The notes under the pieces were generated by a model, which saw only the letters and a program-made list of their open reading frames with translations, ran no database searches and was not told the DNA's origin. A stretch of 64,000 bases of DNA from Pegea sp. RAD2-039 (lineage: Eukaryota; Chordata; Thaliacea; Salpida; Salpidae): the NCBI GenBank assembly GCA_034620365.1, contig JAQGEQ010000316.1:186001-250000 (forward strand), given 5' to 3'. The position numbers and the translations under genes are program-made. Positions 37,163 to 49,400 of the stretch are shown here, piece after piece (position 1 is the stretch's first letter; each line of letters starts with the position of its first letter).

Positions 37163-39848
37163 CTAGTGATTGCTGCCGAGTTTAGCTCGAAGTTCCTCAG
37201 CAACTTTCTGCTGTTTATTGAAGTCGCTCAGCGGGATGGTGGATCTGAATATCAATTACAAATTTGGATAAAAAGCTGTGAGAAAACGTCATCCTCACCT
37301 CAAATCATTGACTATATCTTTTGTTTTTCCGAAGTAAATCTCATTCAAAGTATTTCGCATCTTATTTTCCATCTCTTCGATAAGACTTCCAATATTAGCA
37401 ATGTGTGAGTTTGCTTCATTCAAAGAACAATCTTTCTCGAACTGAAATGTGTTATAAAACATCATCGTCTCAAATAAACATCATATTTTTATTTTATTGG
37501 CTAATGATATTTCAGCATTTATACATCCCAGAAGATTTGCACCTCTTCCAAGGGAAGCACAATGCTGAAGGTATTCGGGGCACTTTTGACAAGCAATACT
37601 CAAGCACTACACATGAACGGGAAGGTATCATATGCAAGGGTACCGAATTGACCCAACTAATTTTTCATCATAGAACGATATTTACACAGGGTTACTAATC
37701 CTTAATCTTAGATATTACCAAGAAAAATGAAGACTCAATCCACCAAAATCAACAGGATTGTTTTATATCTCAACAGAAACTAAAAGTAAAAATAACAAGA
37801 AATATGACTTGAACGTCATAAGCTATCTACGTATTCAGGGTATTAATCATAACTGAAATGTAAGCAAGGTTTATTTCTCTTGTTTACTTAGTAGTTACCA
37901 TTTTCCAGGTAAAAATAAAAAAAAACTTTGGTGAGCTATTTTTACAATATATATTTTGATTAACTTCAAATTGTGATCGATAATAACTAACAGCTGACTT
38001 TAGAATATTAATTTCTAAATTTATATTCTGATTTTTTATCAGCCATCAAAAGATACAACAAAATAATTAACAAAAGAAGACAAAAGAAAAGATTAAAGCT
38101 CAATTTGGGCAGTTTGTTAAACATTTCAAAAACATCACAAGATACTGGAATAATTAAACAAACAATAAAAACTGAATTTTGTTCACAATCTTCACAACTA
38201 AAAATAAAAGTTCTAAGATAACAAAAATCGAATAAATTAAGTAAACTAAAACATATTTAAGAAATACAACAGACTAAAAACAAACAAAATCGTTTACTAA
38301 CTTGGCGAGTTAGATTTCCACCAAGATTCATGGTTCCTGAGCTTGCTTTCGAGGTTTGAAGCCACAACATAATAGTAGAAGTCAACTTGTAGTGAGCGTT
38401 ACGTCCTCCAGATTTTTCCTGTTAAAGAACAAGGTGGATAACTGTTAATAAATGGCATTTAAACCATACAAGAGATAACTTTTAAACAAGGATACATAAA
38501 AATAGAGAAAATATGATTTAGTTTCAGAGGATTACCTGAACTTCAATCACATGAATAGAATCCCAGCAACCTTTTATCTTGGTGGAGAAATCTCCAACTT
38601 TTTTAATCAGGACAGCACCAGCAAATCCATGGTCTAAGTCCCACAAGTAAACAGAAGAAATTCCGCCTTCATAATACCTAAGCAGGTATGACCAATATAA
38701 AAGCAGTAAACAATAATCATAACTATCAAGTAAATACATCTAAAATGTATAAATCACATCAAGCTAATCAACTTAGAAATTTCGAATTAGGGAAAATACT
38801 TCAAACTTGATTACATACATCTCTCTATACGAGTCAAAAGCTGTATTTGCATTAACTTCTAATTCACGAAGCTCATCCGAAGGTTTAGCGCCATCAGGTA
38901 AATCTGGATCATATTTATTGCTCCAAGGTGATCTGGAAAATATCAAATGTATCTAAATAAAATTTAAAAGATTACAAATAGAGAAAGCAGGTAGATAAAA
39001 ATAACAATTGCCGATTTTGATGTACTATCAATGATGAGAAACTAAAATATAAAAAAATAAATTATGAACAATTCAAGCTTTGTCAGAAGTTTCTGATCTC
39101 AACCTTATGGATCAACAATTAAAAAAAGATAATCTAAATGTGTAGTTACTCAAATGATATAAGAAAACTAACCTATAGGAGTCACCATCTCTGTTGTAGT
39201 CACAGAGAAGATAATCTTTCCCAGTTTCAGAATCCTTTAAAACTCGAATGGGTTGATCTACAGCTGCCAATAAATCTTCACAGAGTTCAGGAACAATATC
39301 GATGACATCAGACAGATTCTTTTCAGCCTTTTGAGGAGGTAAACGTCTCATCAAATCAAGGGCAGCATCCAACTGGTTTTCTAGAAGCTAAAACAAACAA
39401 TAAATAATAATTACTTGTATATAAAACATTATAAAAAAAGAAAGCCCAAGAATTGTTTTTAATTAAAACAAGATTAAATATACTTTTTTATAAAATTAAA
39501 CCCACAGATACTAATAAGACTGATACAGAAAAAAGGGTTAAACAGTAGTCTACATAAGTTTCATTAACATAAGAACTACATTTTCAGTCTTAAAATAGTA
39601 AATGAAAACCAAATGAGTAGAACAATTGTACTTACACAAAAATTGTGATTTTAAGATAGAAATAGTAATTATAAAAATCAAACTGAGAAGTACTTAAATA
39701 ACTAATGGAAATTCTACTGTTCAAATTTATGTTAAAATACTGAAAATGATTGAAACCATTTAATATAAAAGTATAAAAATTAATTATTTTTTATGGGCTA
39801 GATAAAATTTTATAAATATTAAACAAATATTTAAATACTTACTGCCAT
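37163..39848 (-). CDS. CAPZB: F-actin capping protein subunit beta
   Basis: Seven exons: 39848-39843, 39387-39173, 38932-38819, 38677-38536, 38418-38302, 37441-37299, 37244-37163 (819 nt, 272 aa), all frame-consistent. CapZ beta pairs with the alpha subunit to cap actin barbed ends in the cytoplasm. Nearly the whole protein follows the family: [114 protein letters not shown]. The length equals the usual 270-277 aa. The first exon encodes only Met-Ala before a GTAAGT donor; I chose it because the frame joins and the resulting N-terminus has family length. The C-terminal tentacle ([17 protein letters not shown]) is the most divergent part, as usual. An ACTAAG acceptor lies 8 nt before the ATG. 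Confidence 0.95.
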
Positions 39849-42800
39849 TTTATATCCTTAGTCAATTAGAGCAACAAATTAAACAATTTTCTACCTATGA
39901 AAAAATCATTAAATATATGGAGCATATATATAGCAGGAGAGGTTTTTAACAGAAACCACATTTAAGTATAGCACATATTAAACAAAATAGATCATAGACT
40001 AAAATAGAATTATTCAAAACACAACTAAAGTTTATGATATATAAACAAATAATGAAAATAAATTAAACAGCAATTTGCTCTCTTTTTAAAGGTACTATTT
40101 TAAAGGTTTTATAAAAATAAAAAGTTTCATAATAGGAAAGTCTTCAAAATTTATTAAATAAAATGTTTTATGCAAAAATTACAAGCTACAAAAATGATAA
40201 AAAATCAAATAAGTGTCACAAAAATGTTTTACTTGTAGACTTTGCAAAAGTCAATAGCTGAATATAAAAAAACTTAGATAAAAACTAAATTTCTTTATTA
40301 GTGTTTTAACTTATAATAATAAAAATAATGATCATATAGATAGTGTACTTACATTTTATATATCTTAGGAAGAAAACAACTAAATTATAAATAAAATTAT
40401 TTATTTAAATAAGACAATTTAGTTTTTTTAAAGATAAACCAAAACTACATATATGTAAAACATCTAAGAAATTTTTTTATATAAACTAAAGATTAGAATC
40501 AAGTAAATCTAAAATCTATTTAATTTAGTATTATATACTGAAATATAATACAATAATCGATATCAGATAAAAAATCATATAGCTTTTTACTACTACTCCT
40601 ACTGCTGAAAAATCATATTATTTATTAGAATGACAATCTAATTGAAAAAAGCATGCCATAGATTTTCAAAAGAGTTAAAAAATAAACCCCAAGTTATGAT
40701 TAATAAGGCAAAGTACCATTTCAAGAAGCTATTCATTGTATACCACTCTATTCTATTTGTTAAAAAATTAGTATAATGAAAACTATGAATAGAAATTATT
40801 AGTTAACTAATTCTACAAAAAAGAGAAGACAGCAAATAACAATTTGATTAATTCTAACAAAGACCAAGAAATTTTGTTAAGTCAAACATTAAATCATTTT
40901 TCAAATTGAACAAATCAAAATACAAAAACAGGCAATAAATAAGTAGATGGTATTACTACTATATCTATGATTAGATAAAAAAAAAACAATTTACAGCCTT
41001 TTAAAACAAAAAAAAACTTGAGCTCATATAAATTACAGATGAAATCAAAAACAGTTTTTGAATAAATTTTAACATGAAAGAACATAAATATATCACTTAA
41101 AATAAGATTCTGATTCTGTAACACAATCAATAAAGAAGTTAAATAACACTTTATAGCTCTTAAATGTTATTTACTTTAATTTCAAATTACTTAGTAGGCA
41201 TTACAATAAGCATTTAATTGAAAATTACAAAAATAAGTCATACAATCAAACTAAGAAGTTAAGCTGTTTATAACTTTCAAAATAATAAAAAATCTCTGCA
41301 AGAATTGGTAAAAAAACAAACTTAATTATGATATAAACAACAAGATTACTAAGTAACTGACGATTTCAAGTTTTTAAAATAAATTTATTATTTCAGAAAA
41401 TTTCAACATTTTTACAAAAAAAAAACTGTCGTTATAAGCCTTGTGTGAAAATACCATAAATAATTCAAATAATAATGAAAATTATACAGTAAACTAATCA
41501 ATTACAAAAATAATAAAAGTAATAAACATATTTTCAGTTTAATAAATATTATTTATTTATAAATTTAAGTAGGAAAAATGAATTTAATCGCTAATGTTGG
41601 ACAAGTTCAACGGAAAATTGAATAAACAGACGAGGAAGTTTTAAGTATGGGCGAGGTCCGTTCCTCTCGCCTTTAACAATACAATGATAATATTACAAGC
41701 CGACAAAAATGTCCAGTTTTTAAAAGCTAAGATAAACTTTTTTTACAAAATACTTTGAGTTTTAATTATGCGCAAATGGAAATACGAAAATTACTTCCAA
41801 AATTACTTTTTAATATCTGGCTATAAGTAAACAATCTATTCATGTACATACTGTTAATTCGTTTGACATTTAGTTCTACTTCTGTATCTTCAGGACAGAA
41901 TTAAAGACTTCTGCAAAATATACATTTAAATTTCAAATAATCTAAAACATGAATTTAATCACGATAGCAAATAAAGTCTTTTTTCATCAATTAAGTAAAT
42001 AGAAAAGTTTAAGAAGACCCTAATAATCAAAATTGTTACAAAATCATGATAATAAGTTGAAAAAGGTTTTAGTTATACAGTGATTTTATTAAGCAGTATT
42101 GTAAAATAAGATATATCTTTATAAAGTAACTTTTCTCTTTGTAAGTAAAAATTTAAAACAATGATCAAAAATTTCACTAAAAGTCAATTTTTAAACTATT
42201 TTGACTAAAAATAATAAAAAATGTAATTATACACAACCACAACAACAAAATAAGTATATAAAAACATTCAAAGACCGAAGATAGTTCTGTAAATCACAAC
42301 AAAATAAAAGCTGCATTGAAATCATATTTGATTTTCAATCAGTAAACGGCGATTAATCATCGGCTATATACAAAGTGAAGTTTATGAAAGTACCTTACAG
42401 GTTCTTTTGCTATATTTGCCTCATAGTCTACTTAGAATGTTTAGTTTAAAATACTACCTAAGAGCTAGGTACTAATAAAATTAACTACAATTTTTTTCGG
42501 AAATAATACTTGATTATATAAAAAGTACATTATTTATCGTGAGTACTGGCTTTAGAAAAACATATTTTTTATTTTGTCTGTAAGGATTGCTGAAACTAAG
42601 CTCGTTTGCGTTATAAAACTAAATAAGAACTTCTTAATTAAAATAAAGTTGTAGCTCATAAGCTGTTAAGCAAAGTAAAAAATAGCTGCATTCAGTTCTA
42701 CTGGTACTAAAATTTTAAATCCTCTTAATACAATTAATACCTATTATTACCTATTAAACATTTATATCTTTTAGTAACGGTTACCATAAAACATTCTACA

Positions 42801-42954
42801 GATGATACAAACATGTTTAACCGTTATAATGTAGAAAATGAAGGCTTTTTTATGATGCAATGTGTTACCAGGGTTTTACTATAAAATATGTAAATATTTT
42901 CTTCAAAATAAAACTTCATATTTTAATTATTTCTCTATTAAGTACTACAATAAA
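39849..42954. other. AT-rich upstream region of CAPZB
   Basis: The stretch is almost pure A/T except for a short GC-richer patch at about 41,630-41,710, which contains the perfect hairpin GGCGAG / CTCGCC (41,650-41,655 with 41,666-41,671). That patch, 1.8 kb upstream of the CAPZB start on the coding side, is the best candidate for the CAPZB promoter or a noncoding first exon. No coding exon was seen. Confidence 0.4.
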
Positions 42955-43815
42955 TACAGAATAGAGTGTCTGAAGAGAGCACCTCTCGCTTACACACATT
43001 CTCACAAATAATACCGATTTTGATAGAAATATAAGAAGATGTAACACATGACATTTCAGTAGTCCTCAAAGCATATAACAGTGAACAATTACACAGAATG
43101 TTAATAATATAAAAAAGGGGAAATAATCACAGTTTTTAAATGATAATGTCAACTTCTGCTTGAACAACACGAGTGATTCTGACATGACAATGTCTGATGG
43201 CAGCTGGTTCCAAGTACTAATTGTGCGGAATGAGAAAAAGTTTGCTCTGATCAACGTACCAGGTTATATGGGCTTATTAAGATGTAATGTCTGTCGTCTG
43301 AGTTGTTATAGCTTGAGGAAAGGACTAATGGAAAAGAAGGCATCGAATCGAAGGTCAATTAAACTGTGGATAATTTCAAAAATAAGAATTAAGTGGTATT
43401 CAATCCGCCTAAAGTATCTCTAAAGTATTTCTAAAATATCTAAATTTAAGAAGCTAAGACGATGTTTATAACTATCGAGGTTATGAGGTCTTCAATAAAA
43501 ATTAAAAAGAGAAGGTGGCCCAGAACGGAAACCTTGAGGAACACCAATGGTGACTTGACTAAGAGAAGATAAAGATCAACGTAGATAATGCTCTGAGGGT
43601 TTGATGTGATAAGAAGATCCAAAGTATTACCACTAACTTGGTTCCGAAAAGTAACCTTTTGAGATTGGTTATTGGGATCGAGGAAGGTTACAAAAGCATA
43701 ACTTGAAATGGCTGAAAAAAGATTGTTACTATCCAAGATAAACAATTTTTCTATAAATACCGGATTTGAGTTATTCCAATCAATTTTCTTAAAATTTTAA
43801 TCCCCCAAAATATTT
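42955..43815 (-). mobile_element. LINE family A, internally deleted copy
   Basis: Read on the minus strand, this starts in the endonuclease domain (KKIDWNNSNPVFIEKLF, about 43,790-43,740, then TLDLLITSNPQ). It jumps directly to a late RT block (SVLGHLLFLIFIEDL, about 43,530-43,480) and then to the ORF end (FFSFRTISTWNQLPSDIVMS, 43,243-43,184). The family 3' UTR follows, with GGACTACTGAAATGTCATGT (about 43,060-43,041) and GAGAATGTGTGTAAGCGAGA. About 1 kb of ORF2, including most of the RT, is absent relative to the copy at 19.4-21.8 kb. An in-frame stop near 43,797 and the deletions make it inactive. Confidence 0.75.
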
Positions 43816-46423
43816 ATCTAGGGCACACAACACTCTTCAATTTAGTATTGAATTTAGTATTGATGATTATAATTTTCGTGTAGTTGAAACTTCCTAATGA
43901 ATTTATTACAATTTTTGAGGTTAAAGTTGTTTGGTTAATCCTAAGTTTCTTTTTACATTGAAATCTTTTAACAAACAAATATCTTTTTATATCCTTATTT
44001 GACTTTTGTACAATTGTTATTATAGTGTATGACTTTGTTATCTTTCAAGTACGTTTTGTCTTTTAAAAGATAAATAATGATTAAAAAAAGTAATTTTATT
44101 TTTGTTCTTACAAAGTGCTTTTAGGAAGTTTTTGGAAACTAATGAGCTATACAGTTTCAAATTACTTGTTTCAAATTTGCTTAGCAGCTATTAGATTTGA
44201 TAACTCACCTTCAATTCATAAAATTATTTCTGTATAATACTTTCTTTATATAAATATTATAAACGTTAACTTAAAACCTAAGTATTATTTTACTAAAAAG
44301 TAGTTTGATTTCAACAACAAGAAATTCAAGACTCTATTGCATACAAATCTATTCCATCTATATCGTTACTAAAATGCTTTTCACATAATTAAATGTACTT
44401 TATTGTTTTCAAAACACAATGATTAGAACCCTTTCCAAGCAAGTTTATTATTTACCAATATCGATATGTTTACATAAATGAGCCTCATTCAGATGAGTAC
44501 TAACTAAATTCTCTTTTTTTACAAAAATCAAAATAAAATAACATAGAGCTGAATTCTTAGCAAAAATATTTATCTTACGGAGCAATTATAATATAGAAAT
44601 GCTGTAAACACCCTAAGTCTGATATTCAAATATATTCTGAGAGTAACATTGATGATTTAGATTTAGAGCACTTCTAAAAAGACTTGAGTGACAATTAACA
44701 AAAATTTGTATTTAAAAGCATTTTTCTTAAACTGTAAAAATGCTTAAATAGGATATGATGCTATAAGAAATTAAACTAAAAAAAATTAAAGTTTTAGTTT
44801 TATGCACAAACAAAATTTGTTTTTAATGAAGAAAATATTTTCATCACACGTATTTAATTTAAATTACTGAAGAATATTTATACTAATTCAGTATTATCTA
44901 TTATTAGGTTGCCATTTTGATTTATTTATAGTTTTTTTTTGATGACTTAGTTGGTTGCAAAACTTTCTTAATAAAATGCTAATATTTAACTAAAACGGTT
45001 AAAACACTCTTTTTAACATAAACTTTTTTATTCAATGTTAACCGAATAACTGCATGATTAATATAAATAACTATCTCGCTAAGTATATGACAAGCATGAA
45101 ATTAAAGCAAATTAATCAGTTTAATGTCATTGTATAATTTCGAAATGAAAATTAATGGTAAAACTTCATCAAAAAAATATTTATTGTAATTAGTGGATTT
45201 TTTACTAAGTACCAAAGTTATCAAAATAATTTAATATTTATTTATAAACGATTTTAACAAATATGAAACTGTAATCCTTGCTTCCCAATCAAATTTTAGC
45301 TATGATTGGTTTCATATTTCAACTGATAAGTAAATAAGAAATTGTTGAATTTAAAATGTGATAATTAAAGTTATAGCAGAGCATATAATATGAATAATTA
45401 TTATAAATACAAAATTAAGCAAGTTAGGTTTTTTTATATAAAAATATTATTCCAAAGAAAAGACTTGGCGCTCAATTAATTGCTTAATATCTTGCGTGAG
45501 AAAGCTACAGATATTTAACAATATAATATTACTTAGGAGAATGAAATTAAAGCATCTCACAGGTAGAATCAAAAAATATTTTCAACTGTATATCTTATAA
45601 AATATTTACAGCTCACATCGACAATATCTTAACTAAATTTAACTATACTTTAATTGAATCTTTTTCAAAAATCTATTAAACATAAGATAAAAGTATACTA
45701 TATATTTTTGCTGAGTACTAAACAGTTGTTTATGGATTTTCTTCGGTTTTTCAGGTTTCAAACTACTACAACAGCATTTTTTGTCTTTTTTCAGTACAGT
45801 TCTCAAACTCAATAGTGTTCTATGAACGTATTATGACTTTAATTTTAGATTAAATAGCTATACGCTTTTTAAATTGTTAGATATATCAAAAGTTCCTTTC
45901 TAAAAATCAAAGCATTCCATTAAGGTTTTATTGGTTGAAACTATCAACATAAAATAGTGGAAAATCATAACTTTTAAAATCATGAAGTTAGAATATTATA
46001 TTATCTATTGGCAAAATCTGTTATTCAAATATATTTTTATAAAAGCTAACATCTACAACTGTTTAATCTTAAATTTTGATACATAAAACGAGATGGTAAA
46101 TAAAATCGATTTGAAAAAGACAAAATTTATTTATAACAATCTCAAGGTTACGGTATGAGAAAAACATTTTTATAAGAAAATATGAAAACAAATTTTAGTG
46201 GAATAGTAGGCAGAACTTTCCAGCATGCCATGAACATAAAAAAGTTGTTATTGAAGTAACAGACTATTTATATAATCTGTGTTCAATGAAATTAACTTTA
46301 TAAGATTGCAATAAGTCAAAACTAAAGTTTGAGAGTAATCTTATCCAAACTAAATTTAAAGAAATATTCTATAATACCATCAGTTTCTTGAAAGAGAACC
46401 AAATCTTTGAATTTATCTCTATA
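43816..46423. other. AT-rich intergenic DNA, 3' side of the Eph gene
   Basis: No gene or repeat was recognised. A minus-strand AATAAA (plus TTTATT at 46,126-46,131) lies about 295 nt beyond the Eph stop codon and may be its polyadenylation signal. Confidence 0.5.
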
Positions 46424-49400
46424 CTACACTGGAATGCCAACATGATTTACTTCAGCTATTTTGTGTCGTAGTTTTACAGCGCCTCTCAAAATTGTTTCAA
46501 TGTTTTTTGCGCTAACAACTCCCATTAACTCCAATTCACTGTCAAAACAAAAGTATTTGGAATAAATTTTATGCTTAATCATACTTTCAGGCGTATTTCA
46601 GTATAAATTTGTATACATTAAGCATTATGTTGTCATTATAAGTTGAAAACGGTTTAGTTTAAAAAGGTCAACAAAAAATAAACCAACTATCAAGGCATGA
46701 TCTAAAAACAACGAAAAATGACATAAAGATTATAAAAAATAGGACTTTTTTATCACAGAACAAAAGATTTTAGAATAGGAACTGAATACGATAGTGCCTA
46801 TGTGAGCTAACTAAAGTGCATCAGTTAATTACCAGAGGATTTATAACAAGCACTCAATTGAAATCTGAGATCTATAATTTGCGAAAACACTGGATTTTCT
46901 CATAATTCTAAAGAAATCTATTTGTTTTTAAGTAAATTATGTTCGTATCATCTAAAGCTATTTATCGAATTCAGTTTGTAAGTAGCTAGGCTTCTATAGA
47001 AAATAGAATTGTAACCAACCTGGAACTTAAGCGCATTATCTGCTCAGCAGTAACACATCCATATTGTAACATAACGGGCTTGAAGTGTAAAAGGCCCATT
47101 TGTTGCAACCATTGACCAAGTGAAGCAACATCTAGTACGTCTGGTATACAATATTCTTGTTCACATGCTGACCTGTTAAACAGATTCGAAACTTGAACAA
47201 ATGTTAAGTCTGTTTGGCGCCAATAATTATAATATCAATTCTCAGATAGTAAAACGACTACACGCAGGAGACTACTTCAGCTTAATCTTTAAATTTAATT
47301 CCTACTGAAGCTGTAATTTTCTATAATTTATTGTAAAATATACTCCTGAGTTGACAGATAATTTCAACAGTTTTCATAAACGTTACTTTGTAGTCTTTCA
47401 AAGTATTTGATGGTAGAAGTTGACATTTACTATCAATTTTGATTTATTTTCTCATTTGTCAAAGAATTGCAACTAAGTGAAATACGTTTTATCAACAAAC
47501 CTGCAATTTAGACAACTTCCAAGTACATCTGGCTCACTCACAAAATGGTTAAGAATATTCATGAGTTCAGTAAATGTTGGTCGTTCAAGTCGATCATATT
47601 TCCAACAATCAAGCATCAAAGTGTGTAAGACTTTTGGGCAAGCACGTGGGGGTGGTAATCTATATCCGTATTCGATCAGCTGTATTACCTGAAAATGCAG
47701 CGTAAAAAATCAGATACTATTTTCAATAACATCATCATCATCATTTCATGCTTCAGTCAGTTCTTAAACTGTTTGCCAATTAATTGTTATGCCAATGGCT
47801 TTGCCATATAGCTTTCAATATCGAATAATAATATGATAAAATGAAATGTCATGTAAACAAGCTTTATACAAATTAAACTAAATTATTTATCTGTTCTTTT
47901 ATTCAATTTTAAATATATAAACAAATTTGAACAATTTGGAAATTTGTGAAGTAATTTAGTGCAATAAAAAATAAAAAAATAAAATGCTTCACATGTCGAA
48001 CATTTGTAAAATAAACTAAATAAAAAGTTTTCATAAAAACTTCAAATTCGATAAAATATTCGTTAAAAAAATCGACCTAAATAAGAATAATGAGAACACT
48101 CTAAAAACAGATAACAAAAAACAACGAAACTTAATATTTATTTTATAGTCCATCACAAATAAAAAAGCACTGACATCTTTGTTTAAAAGATCCCAATAAG
48201 GTCTCTCTCCAAAAGTTAAAACCTCCCACATCACTATTCCATAACTCCAAACGTCGCTAGATGAGGTAAACGTTCTCTTAGTAATTGCTTCAATAGCAGT
48301 CCACCGAATAGGAATCATTCCACCCTAAAAGTGTCCAAAATAGTAACTCAGAAGCTAATTAACCTTTTTTTCAAATAAAGATAATCTTATGTCTTAAAGA
48401 TTTGAATTTTCTGTTAAATTTAGTAACTTCAAATTGATATTCAACAAAAAGGATAAGTTGGCATCTAGCTGAATTATTAACTTACTAAATTGATTTTAAG
48501 AGCAATTTCTTAAATAAATTAAACTTTAAACAGTAAAAAACTGTAGTAAATTTTAAGCCATCATTAAAGCTGGTTATTTGCGCTCCAAACATGCAAGTTC
48601 TAAGCACATTTGTCAGCGAGACAAATTTCTATTGGCTTGATGTGTTGTTCACCGAGTTTTCAAAATTGAAGGTGCAAACTCGATCAAAATGGCTTTTTAT
48701 TAAACCTTCGTGTGCAAACTAACGTTGCTATTATATAAAAGCTCATTTAGTTTCAAAGTTTAACTTATAACAAGTTTAAACTAAAACTTACTCTGGTCAT
48801 ATACGTGGCAACATGGTCGTCTGAAACTTCTTCCAACACACGTGAAAGACCAAAATCAGATATTTTACATGACAATCGGCGATCAAGTAAAATATTTCTA
48901 GCAGCTAAATCACGGTGAACGTATCCCATGTTAGATAAGTATTTCATACCCGAAGCTATTTGATAAAGCATTTTTGTGATTGCTATTGAAGACATCGACT
49001 GAGAATTTTCCTGTAAAAATTATTTAGGTCAATTTGAAGTCTGGCTATTTTCTAGGACACACTTTTATCCTTCACTGATCCAATCATTGTGTTACTTGTA
49101 TTTTTTGACCCGCTTCGGCAGCGAATGGTCGTGTATATATGTATGCATAGCATATATGTGCAAAGACAAATATTATGGATATTCAATTATTGCTTATGCA
49201 ACTAGGATTCCACTCTCCACGCCAGCCAGGTCGTACATCCAAACAGACTGACTGATGCAGCTGCGCCCGGCTGGCGTCGCAGGAGCTACCAGAGCGACAC
49301 TGAGTACAATGACAAACTGTCTACGGGGCTCCAACTCCGGCTTTAAATTTGGAGTCTTGCATCTCCTAGATATTGTCATTTTACCAGAATTACAGGGCCT

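Noticed and set aside
37079-37698. Two + strand open frames of about 100 codons
   Set aside because: They lie over the last CAPZB exons on the opposite strand. The minus-strand reading matches CAPZB residue for residue, so these are antisense shadows.
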